Of a stretch of DNA of 64,000 nt, positions 37,566 through 47,459 are shown piece after piece. The stretch covers positions 8,433,001 through 8,497,000 of the forward strand of contig CM032123.1 in assembly GCA_018894105.1 (NCBI GenBank), written 5' to 3'. This stretch comes from Jacaranda mimosifolia (taxonomy: Eukaryota; Streptophyta; Magnoliopsida; Lamiales; Bignoniaceae). Each line of letters begins with the position of its first letter. Positions within the stretch are counted from its first letter, which is position 1. The notes beneath the pieces were generated by a model. It was not told the origin of the DNA and searched no databases. It saw nothing but the letters and a program-made list of their open reading frames with translations. The position numbers and the translations under genes were made by a program.

Positions 37566-38071
37566 ACATGTTTGATAAAGTTTGTGTAGTACCAAGTTGC
37601 AATTTGCAAGAGTAATTGTGTAAGTAATAATGTGGCACCAAGCCACCAAGAACACAAGAATCAAGAATATACCTACAAGAAGTCAATAATAATTATGCTT
37701 GGGCCCTGAAGAAGAACACAAAAATATAGCTACATTATTAGAATATAAAACTATAAAGATATCATTGTCCAAATTTCAACTAGGCAAATAGTAGTCTAAA
37801 ATTACATCACAGATTCACAATGATGAACGATCACATCCAAACAAATTATTCAAGTTTCAATTAATAAATTGTTCAAACTTCAAATTACATCCAATTCCAT
37901 ATAACTGATTTGCTTGAAAGTTGAAGGGCTTCAAGCTTTCAATTCCAACGGATCCACCCTCGTTCTTCATTCCTCATGTGTCATGTCCCAACTTGCATGA
38001 AATCTTAATATCTTAATTCCTATAAAAAGAACATAACAATATAAACATTATTAAAGATTTATTATAAATAA

Positions 38072-38072
38072 T

Positions 38073-38100
<28 letters not shown>
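38072..38100. repeat. (GA)n microsatellite
   Basis: A run of AG dinucleotides, about 14 units long, lies just 3' of the hAT transposase remnant. Confidence 0.8.
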
Positions 38101-38103
<3 letters not shown>

Positions 38104-38329
38104 ATATGCACAAATAAATGACTAATGTACCATACAATATCCATCCATTATGATCACAAACCGATTACCATGGAATCTGTACCAATACTTGAAACCTCAT
38201 CTAGAAATACAAATTAAACAACCAAAACATAAAAACTCATAAGTAAGAAAAACATGGATATATTAACAGTCCCAAAAATAAAAATTAAATAATAATCTTT
38301 AGAACTATAATAAATGAATCTAATGCATA

Positions 38330-40440
38330 CCTTCTTCAAGTTTCTCAATTTGAGCATAATCTTCCTCCACATGTAGCTTTGGAGGTCCATTGCGAATCCT
38401 ATCTTCAATACAAATGAGGGCCTAAGATATTCTTAAAGTTAAAGAGGCTCTAAAATCATCAATCACCTGACTCGAGGTACTAAAGGTAGATTCAGAAGCA
38501 ACAATAGAAACAAGCATAGGAAACAAATCACGAGCCAATCTCGCTAAGATGGAAAATTGGTGGGCATTCATTTTCACTATCCAAGAACATCAAAGTTGGG
38601 CACATCTTACTCTTTTTTCTCATTCAATATATATAAGCTTTGATTGATTTTCTGAATCTCCCTTCTCATCTATACATATCTTACGGTACTCCGCCAATCT
38701 AAAAGCCCTTATTGCTAATATGCCACTGTCAACACTAGAATCAAATGAACCACTACTACTTTGAAGAGACTCATGTGACTTTGTTTTTTAATATGGTTTT
38801 TTAGGACCATACATTTTTCTATACTATTCAAAAATTTCTTGAAGAGCTTTACTAACCCGACCACAAATGTCCTTTCCTAATTGACCCTCATACATAGGAT
38901 TAAGAGTGAAGAAAACACATTTCAACTTATGTCGAGGATCAGGAGCCACAAACAACAAAATATTCATTTTAGTAGGATCTCCCCAATACTTATCAAACTT
39001 TGCTTTCATTTTTTTTGGCTACTTGTGACAACTCATAGTCATCGCCCGTTTCCCATCTTTTTATCAAATATCACTATCACTAATTTCATCCATAAGTATA
39101 TTAGAAGTGACAAACTTTGAACCAAAAATTCTTACAGTCATTTCATAAAAGTTTTTCAACACTTTCACCAATCATTATTTGTAGGAAGCCCTACCTTACC
39201 GTAAGTCCTTGAGGACCAAAATCATCATGAAGTTCTTTTTCACATATCTCACACCTATCAAACACACACTGAAAAAGCAAAACAATCTCAAGTATAAAGT
39301 TAGAAGAATTCCATATGATTGGGCAATTAAGACTCAATAATTTTTTACTTCCTACTTTTCCCTGAACAACATAATCTTTGATTTTTTTTCCACCTAGCTA
39401 GTAATTGTCTCAATTATCTCACCTTAGTGAGAACACGATCAACTGACACACTAGCATTCGTCAGTCCATCTTTCACAACAAGATTAACAATACGAGCAAT
39501 GCACCTCATATGCAAATATTTACCATCACAAATTGACTTCTCCTATGCTAAAAATCTTTTCCTCAGGTATGCTACTGTAGTATCATTAGAAGAAGTATTA
39601 TCAACAGTAATGATAAATATATTATCAATTCCCCAAAAAAAATTTCAATCAAGAGAATAAAATCTTCCCTTTGTGGCTAGGACACGAAACAAAATTCAAA
39701 ATCAACTTATGCAACTTCAACTTTCATCAATGAAGTAAGCAGTCAAACACATATGATTGATTTTTTTATTAGAAGTCCATGTATCTGTTGTGAGATACAC
39801 CCTTGTTCTAGATTTTTTGAAGTACTCCTCTATATCGCTTTTCTCATTAAAATACAGTTTCAAGCAATCTCTAGCAACTATAGTTCTAGATGGCACAACA
39901 AATTGGGGATATACAATACAAACAAATTGTCTAAATCCTCACCCTCAATAAACCTAAAAGGCAATTCATCCACGATGATCATTTTAGCAAGAGCCTCCCT
40001 AGTTACTTCTTGGTCAAATTTACTAGGGCATTGGTGTGAGATGACATATCTCTCAAATCCACAATCCGAGTGCAACTATTGATGGTGTAGTTATCACTCT
40101 GTTTCTCGAGACTTTTCTTGCAAGTTTTTAAATAATTCTTCAATCCAAAAGTGCCATTTATCATAGGATCAACAGCATAATCTTTCCCATAATACTTGCA
40201 TTTGCCCCTCATTTTACTCTTCTTATAACAAATTATGGTAAAATATTTTCATACCTCAAACCTTTTGTTGAGTCTTTGGAGGGCTTCTGTACTGTATTCT
40301 TTCTCTTTTTCTCCTTTTGAGAATCAATATAAGGGTTGTCATCTCCACCCCCCCAATGAATTACTATTCTCATGTTGCTCTTTGTTGACATCCACATTCA
40401 TTATGAACTTCATCTCCTCATTCTCTAGAATGATGCCCAT
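38330..40440 (-). pseudogene. hAT transposase remnant (RICESLEEPER-like)
   Basis: On the minus strand, the best ATG is at 40440-40438 (MGIILENEEMKF). A BED-type zinc-finger half, CKYYGKDY..GTFGLKNYLKTC, lies at about 40205-40100. The mid region MKAKFDKYWGDPTKMNILLF, APDPRHKLK lies at 39009-38900. The hAT dimerisation region (LARDLFPMLVSIVASESTFS) lies at about 38550-38490 and ends EALICIEDRI...HVEEDYAQIEKLEE near 38335. This is the domain order of plant RICESLEEPER/DAYSLEEPER-like hAT proteins. Frameshifts and in-frame stops break it, so it is a pseudogene. It lies within the hAT boundaries 33018-43344 and is most likely that element's own transposase. Confidence 0.8.
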
Positions 40441-41094
40441 GATGGTGCTATAGTAATGCAGTCTGTAGAACAAAATGAATCAACAATTGAATTAATAAAT
40501 CAAATATTTTTCTAATTAGAGATGGTAGAAAAGTCAAAAACTTTAGAACAACATCCAATTATGTTTTAGTAATCTGGTTTACAACCCTTCTTTTCCATAA
40601 AGGTTACAACTTACAAATAAAGGCCAAAGGACACAGGGAGATGGAGATGTTCATATTTAAAAAAAGATGCAAAGTTAATTAATGCAGATACCTAATCTAT
40701 TATGTAAGCTTACATAAAGTCGAATAGAAATAAAGATTAGTATAGATTTTGAACAAAGCTCTGTTGTAAGTGCCCACCAAATTGGAAAAATAAAAATAAT
40801 AAAGGTCTATATTTCAACTGACCATCTTCGTGCCCTATATACAGCATCAACAATTGATGCATATTGCTAAGTACATAGCAAGATATACAACATTTCGTAC
40901 ATACTTATCTTTGGGTTGCTCCAATTATTATACACATTTCTGAGTAATTAAAAAGATATGGAGAAGGCTATGCAAATTGCTAAGGCTTTTGCTATGATTT
41001 TGTTGCTGGCTCAAATTGTTCTTCGACACTCTTGTTAACTAAAAAAAAAGAGACAAACAAACCTGAAGGTTGAAACTGAAACTATGAGGATCAA

Positions 41095-41430
41095 GGAAGG
41101 CTATCGGGTGCTAGTGTGGGCAGTGGGAGTGCAAGCCGTGCTCGTCTTCCGTCGGGGAGTTGTTGTAGACAGTGGGCAACGGGTATGCAGGATTGTAAGT
41201 CGTGCGCCATGCGTGGTGCAAGCTGTGTAAGGGTGAGGGTTGTGACCTGTGAGGGCCATGCAAACTGTGTGAGAGTGGAGGTGAGGACGTTGGATGCATG
41301 CAGGCTGTCACAAGTGCCACCGACTTGTTGTGAGGTGATGGAGCCGTGTGCTGTGGGCGAGGGCGACTGGACAATCGTGTCAACTATCAAAGTGGAATCT
41401 AGGAAGGATTTGGAAATTGAAATTTAGGAA
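41095..41430. other. GC-rich island inside the hAT element
   Basis: About 330 bp with much higher G+C than the flanks. G-rich words on the plus strand recur in degenerate form (GTGCAAGCCGTG, GTAAGTCGTGCG, GTGCAAGCTGTG, GCAAACTGTGTG). Both strands are open for 90-103 residues, as expected from composition, and no protein family is recognised. It lies about 0.7 kb upstream of the transposase start on the minus strand, so it may be its leader or promoter. Alternatively it may be a captured fragment of host DNA. Confidence 0.5.
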
Positions 41431-43075
41431 TTAGGGATTTGGGATTGGCCAGTTGGTATGGGGCTCCTTGGGGACTTGGAGGTAATTTTGAAACTTAAAA
41501 TTATATTTTAAAATTTAAGTTATATAGTTATATTTATAAAATTAGAAATTACAATATATTTATATAATTAGAAATTAGAATATATATATATATATATGAT
41601 AGCAATAATTATCAATTATAAATACAATTTATCTATAAATTAAAAAAACATATTAACTAGAATCCCATATTTTATTAATGATATTAATTAACTATTTTAA
41701 AATATAATGATTAGTGTGATTCTATGAAGGAAAAATATTGAAAAATAATACATGTTGCTCAATGTTATATCCACACTATATATATATATATATATTATTT
41801 TAGTGTTTTTTTAGGTGTTCTTTCTAAATTATTTTCATTATTATTTTTTAATCTTCCTAACTATTAGAGTATTTCATTTTTATTTTTTTTGTCTCTCTTC
41901 AATTATTTACTTTTTTCCATTTATGTTATATTTTATTTATTTTAGTTTTTTATTTATCTTAAAATTTTAAACAAATACATTTAAAATATTAAAAATTATA
42001 ATAAATCTAAGAAGATAAATAAATATTTTATTTATTTTATGTTATAAAAATTTTAGTACACACATTGATTGTACCTTATTAAAATATAATAAAAAATTTA
42101 GTACATACATCATAATATGGATTGTGAATTTGTAAATTTTGTGAAAAATACAATTATAACCTTACTAAATCATCATTTCTAAAGGATAATTTAAAGGATA
42201 AATTTGGAATCTTGATAAACTGTTATCCAGATTATCTTTTTATGCTGAATTCTCCTATTTATCCTTCAAACTACATTGTCAATTTTTGTTATTGAAATAA
42301 TTAAAAGGACAAATTATGTAAAAAAAATAAAAATAAAAATAACTTTCATTTTAGATACAAAACAGTCTTTCTATTTATAACAGTATAGTAAAAATTTTAT
42401 TGGCCAACAGATGCAATGCACTACTAGCTATTAATGCCACAAGAATAGGAATAAATTATTCAACCTCTTGGTTTGCAATTTAAATTGAAATTTCTATTTT
42501 ACTCATCAATGCATCCTGCGTATAAATTTAATTAAATAATTAAAGTAGAAATTTTAATTTTATTTTTATATCACATTTTTTCCTCTTTAAATCATAAACA
42601 TTTTTTTATATGTAACGTGTATTAATTTTTATATTAAAAAAATTATATACTTATACAGTTTGAATTTAGAAAAACTATCTTTTTTTTTTCTCATTGAGTC
42701 ATTGTATCATAATTATTCATTTTGTTATATATATCATATATTATTATCTATACTTTTTATAAAATGTAGGACTTTTAACAACTATTTTCATATATTTTGT
42801 ATAAGATGATAAGATCAATTTTATTTTAGAAAACAATGACAATTTAGTTTTATTTTCTCTTCTCCAATTTCACTTCTTTGTTTCTCAATTATTACACCTC
42901 ATCAAAAAATTCTACTTTTATTTATCCCAAAAACTTCAAAAAATATTAATATTTACATTATTTTAAAAATTATATTTATTTATCGTAGACTTAAAAATTT
43001 AATAAAAAAATAAAATTTACTAAAACTACTAGCACTTGAATAATAAATTTTTATATATGAAAGAAATGACTTAAC
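41430..43075. other. AT-rich non-coding interior of the hAT element
   Basis: There are several (AT)n tracts (41580-41598, 41778-41795) and no open frame of interest. This would be the 5' side of the transposase gene. No splice-linked exon could be supported. Confidence 0.5.
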
Positions 43076-43352
43076 CAGTTTTGGTTTAGTTTAACCGACC
43101 TGAAAAACCAAAAGTTAACCAAAACAAACTAATTTTTTTGGTTTTTGGTTTAGTTTTGGTTAACCAGTCAGACCAATTTTTTCGATTTTTGTTTCGATTT
43201 TGGTTAACCGAGCAAAAAATCCAAATGAACCGAGAATTATTTTTTTTTAAATACAAAACCGAAAATCAAACTGAACGTACTTCGATTCGATTCGGTGTTT
43301 TTCGATCGGTTCAGTTGATTTTATTTTATTTTTTAACACCCTTACTCTAATA

Positions 43353-44478
43353 TTTAGAATTACACTTAAATTCCATATAAAATAGTTAATTTACGAGCTT
43401 TTTTTTCTCTATTTTCTATAAATATCAAAACCTCCCCTTTTAAAATACAACATTTAACAATCTTCTCGTATTATTAGGATTTTGCATGAAAATGGTGAAA
43501 TTAACAAAAACTTAAGTGGACCTTCAATTTTGCCCATGAACTAATGATCTTTGTAATTTATTAATTAAAATACACTTGTTGATATTTTGAAACTTAAAAA
43601 TTGCTGTTATCAAAACAAATATAGCACTTAAAATGACAAAACAAAAATTACTATTCCTCAAATTCGAGATTAAAAATGTAAAATATGAGAGCAATTATAA
43701 AAAGAGAAATAATAACATTGACCAATCCACCGCATCAAACAAGAAAACAAGATTATGGTGATAAATATCAATTCAAACGAAAATATTACGCTATTCAATA
43801 TGTACTTAATCTTCATGAACCAAAATTATGTGAAATTACTAACCCAACAAATTTAATGAAGACTAATAGAATTGGGTTAGTTCACAAGGCACTAGAACTA
43901 TACCCAATGATGCTATCAAGTTATAAACTATGCTAACTTGAAGTACCATGTGCAAAGTAATGTAGTTAACACAGTATGCTAGCAATGTAATATTATTGAT
44001 TTAGTGCAATATTCAATTGGAATTAATGATCAAAGTGATTTGTTTCATGTATAACGAACATGGTATTGAAATAATTATTATTACTAATTATCTACCATGT
44101 TTTATAAAAATATAACATTTACCCCCCATTTACTTTATAAAGACACATTTTCAACTATAGGAACATTACAGATATACCTTTAATAAATATATAGGTATTA
44201 AGACATGAAGGGCAAAATGCTCATTTAACAAATTAGTAGTTTACTTATTTTTAAAAATTTTGAAATGAAAACAAAATTGTTAATTCCTTACTTCCATCTA
44301 ATTTTTTTTAATGAAGCATTTTCAAATATGAGGTTTAATTTGATAATTATCAAAATTAATGTGTAGAACTTCAAAATTTAATTGAAGGCAATGCAAATAT
44401 AATTAATCCTAATAATTGTAATACATATACATCTGTGTGTTACATATACCGGAATAAAAGAAAAGAAGATGAGAAAAC
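43353..44478. other. AT-rich intergenic DNA, no gene seen
   Basis: The 83-residue frame at 43685-43936 has no recognisable motif and AT-driven composition, so it is not called. The stretch runs from the end of the hAT element to a Tourist MITE. Confidence 0.45.
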
Positions 44479-44481
44479 TAA

Positions 44482-44836
44482 GGGAGTGTTTGGTTATATT
44501 TTTCCATAACAACATTGTTTTGGGAAACATAATCAAACATATCCCCATTTTCCCTCCAAGCACACATTTTGCAATCTATATACATATATATTTATATTTA
44601 TATATATATATATTATATTTTATTATTATTCTAATTTTAAAAAATTATTCAATTCCATTTTACCTCAAAAATCTAATAAAAAAGTATTGATTTGACTGTT
44701 ATAGTAAAAATTTTCTCCCCCAAAACATAAACAAACATACCAAAAAACAACTTTCACATTCTTCAATAATTTATTCTCTCAAAATATATAATAAACACAT
44801 AATAAAATCACACAAAAAACATAACCAGACATTCCC
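44482..44836. mobile_element. Tourist-type MITE with TAA duplication (copy 1)
   Basis: The left end is GGGAGTGTTTGGTTATATTT, and the right end in complement is GGGAATGTCTGGTTATGTTT. TAA flanks both sides (44479-44481, 44837-44839). It is 355 bp long and non-coding. The interior shares words with the element at 45382 (AAACATAAACAAACATACCA). Confidence 0.8.
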
Positions 44837-45381
44837 TAATTAGGTGCATGTATTGTCTCTACTCATGAAGATGAAAGGATTAAAACATCAGGGGGGGCCA
44901 TACAAGAATAGAAAGGCATATGTTTGTAATTGGTTGGCTTGTCTGACATATGAGATGTGAAATTTAAGATCTGTAATTTGAGAGGAATAAAGTAATTTTG
45001 GATAAATTAGAATGATATTTGAAAAAGTGAGATAAAAATGAAATAATTATGATTGATATGATAATTTTTTTAATGAAAAATCATTAGGATGCGACAAAAA
45101 CTGTGGTAAAAAAAAAAAAATGAAACAAAATAGTTTAGAGAAATGGAGTGTGATATACATTTAATTATATAGTTGATATGATGTGTCTTTCTTACAAAAA
45201 TTGCACAGATGATTTTCAAATAAAATATATTGAAAACTCCATAGTCAAATAAATAATAGCTCAAGAGAAAATTTCGTAGATACACTTTTGGAGAAATATT
45301 TTAGATGCAATCTCAAAATCATGATTTTTGAATCTCATTATATAGGTTAATCAAATGTTAAATAAGAATAGAGTTTGCTTA

Positions 45382-45810
45382 GGCTATGTTTGGTTACATT
45401 TTGGGAATATTCCTTCAAAATGTCAAATTAAAATTTTCAAAATACCCTCTTCTATTTTTCATTATCCCCAAAACTTTCTCATTTTTCAATATATATACAT
45501 ATTATATATATATATATATCATAAATATTTTATTATTATTTTAACAATAAAAAAATCACTTAATTCTATTTTTACCCCAAAAATCCAACAAAAAGGCATT
45601 AATTTAACTACTACAATAGAATTTGTCTCATCCCAAAACATAAACAAACATACCAAATTTTCTCAAAATAATTGTCTTACTATTTCCAAAATATAAACAA
45701 ATATACATTAAATTCTTCAATACAAATTTCACACTCTCCAACCCCACTCCCAAAATTCATTATCCCATAATACATAATCCAAAACAAATAATTCATATCC
45801 AAACATTACC
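45382..45810. mobile_element. Tourist-type MITE with TTA duplication (copy 2)
   Basis: The left end is GGCTATGTTTGGTTACAT, and the right end in complement is GGTAATGTTTGGATATGA. TTA flanks both sides (45379-45381, 45811-45813). It is 429 bp long and holds an (AT)n tract near 45503-45520. Interior similarity makes it the same family as the 44482 element. Confidence 0.75.
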
Positions 45811-45933
45811 TTAGTGATTTTGTGAAAGTATACAATTTTATGGAAAATCAGTACTCAATGAAAAAGGTGTCATTGACACAATAAAAATGTTCAAATATTA
45901 TTTTGATTTCCACACATAGAATAAATAAGAAAA

Positions 45934-46386
45934 CACTACAAAATATATATATATATATATATAATATTAATGAGAAAATAATAAGTGATAAAGTAAAAGT
46001 TGTTACTAATAACATGCATTGAGTGACAATAGTAGTTATCTTGTCATTAATGATAATTTTTAAGTGAAAAGAATTTTTATCTTGTTACAAAATGACTTAA
46101 TAGTGACAAAAATTAATGTTTTAAGTTATCACCATTAATAATTAGTGACACTCTTATAGTAACAATAAAAAATGTCACTATAATTTGTGATAAGATTTTC
46201 ATTGTCACCATATGTGTGTCACTAATTATCTACAGTGACAACATTAACACTATTCTTGTCACTATTTAATTCGTAAAAATCATTAAGGTGACAAAACTAA
46301 ATTTTTTTGTCACATAAGATACATAATTAATGACGACTTTTATTGTCACTTAATATTTTATCATCAATTTACCTTTTTTTTTAGTG
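45934..46386. mobile_element. CACTA-type miniature element
   Basis: It starts CACTACAAAA and ends TTTTTTAGTG, with AAA on both sides (45931-45933, 46387-46389), fitting the 3-bp duplication of CACTA transposons. The interior carries many GTGACAA/TTGTCACT motifs in both orientations, as in En/Spm subterminal repeats. There is no transposase frame, so it is non-autonomous (453 bp). Confidence 0.75.
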
Positions 46387-46389
46387 AAA

Positions 46390-47100
46390 ACTATTTATTT
46401 TTCTTCTACTACTAAAGTGTTATTCTTATTTCCATGGTGCTTTGTATTGTGTTCTTCATCATTCACATTATATTCTTGTTCCAACATCTTTAGAAAGTAT
46501 AATTTTAAATAGTATAGATTTTCTAACCTTTTATATTTTGAAAATTGATTTTTCTTAAAACCATCCAGATCAAATAGTGGGAATTTGTATTTTAAAGACA
46601 ACATCTTTTCAATCCCAAAGCCTGCCAAAATTCTTCCATCATTTTAATTTAGCAAACTCTTTTATATTTTCAACTATAAATTCTCCATATCCTCTCATTT
46701 GTACAATACATTTGTAGTATATTTTCTGAATCACAATCTATTTTTATCAAAGCACTTCATACATGCCTCTATAATCAAATGGCTAAATATTTTACAAATT
46801 TCATTAGAAAGAATATCGTACGTGTTTTTTTAATTTTTTATTGAAATGATATATACGATGTTATATTCGATATGCGAATTTTTATTTATAACTCAATATA
46901 TAAAACATTAAAATTATTGAAATATTAATATTCATTTATGTAATAATAAATGTAATTATCTCCACTTGGAAAATAGCAAATAAAATTTAACTTACATAGC
47001 TTAGTCAAAGTCTTAAATATCATCCGTTTATTATATTTAAATATTTTCTTAATTTTATAATAATTAACTTGTTTTAAATTGATGAAAAATGGTCAATTGG
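46390..47100. other. AT-rich spacer, no gene seen
   Basis: The 77-residue minus frame at 46395-46628 has no recognised motif and overlaps the edge of the CACTA element's flank. Nothing else was found. Confidence 0.4.
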
Positions 47101-47109
47101 TCACAATTT

Positions 47110-47220
47110 ATAATACGAAGTGGGCGCTGAAGAATGCTAGGGTTTTGAAGTAAGTCCTTCACCTCCCTCCTCTATAAAACCAGCGCATCGCCGCCTATGA
47201 ATTCTTCACTTCACCAAGTA
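47110..47220 (+). promoter_or_regulatory. Promoter-like segment with possible short first exon
   Basis: In order there are a telobox-like TAGGGTTTT (47138-47146), a pyrimidine-rich stretch, a TATA box (TATAAAA, 47173-47179), a GC-rich CCAGCGCATCGCCGCC segment, ATG at 47197 and a strong donor (GTAAGC) at 47218. It would encode MNSSLHQ before splicing. No downstream coding exon was recognised up to 49 kb, so a non-coding transcript (for example a snoRNA host) or a decayed gene is possible. Confidence 0.4.
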
Positions 47221-47339
47221 AGCATTTGCTCTTTCTCTTCAATTCAGTTTTAGTCCATTACTCTCCAATTTCATCTCTGTTTGAATAGGGGTTTAATTAT
47301 CCTTTATATATGTATTTTAGTTCTGAAATGCTAGATTAG

Positions 47340-47398
47340 AACTGATGAAAATATGAGGTGGGTAGCGATGATTATAAAGTAATTCCTCGTTCTGAACG
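47340..47398 (+). ncRNA. Candidate box C/D snoRNA (weak)
   Basis: A TGATGA (47343-47348), an internal CGATGAT (C'-like) and CTGA (47392-47395) are spaced as in a short C/D RNA. The 10 nt just before the CTGA (ATTCCTCGTT) are complementary to the conserved AACGAGGAAT of plant 18S rRNA. No convincing terminal stem flanks the boxes and the segment is short. It could equally be chance within an intron. Confidence 0.25.
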
Positions 47399-47459
47399 CT
47401 GTTGCCACAGCTTGACAGACTCTTTTTACACCCATAGAATATGAGCTACCACCATTTTT

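Larger units (their letters stand above)
33018..43344 (-). mobile_element. 10.3-kb hAT element with nested LTR element
   Basis: The left terminus is TAGGGCTGTGCAT, and the right terminus in complement is TAAGGGTGTTAAAA. The flanks are CTCTAACA (33010-33017) and CTCTAATA (43345-43352), 7 of 8 identical, which fits a hAT target duplication. Both subterminal regions (about 33035-33180 and 43075-43310) carry inverted arrays of AACCGAA/TTCGGTT motifs. Inside are a decayed minus-strand transposase, a GC-rich island and an inserted LTR element of about 4 kb. Without that insertion the element would be about 6.3 kb. Confidence 0.75.

Noticed and set aside
43685..43936. 83-residue plus frame
   Set aside because: AT-driven composition, no motif, no promoter or splice context.
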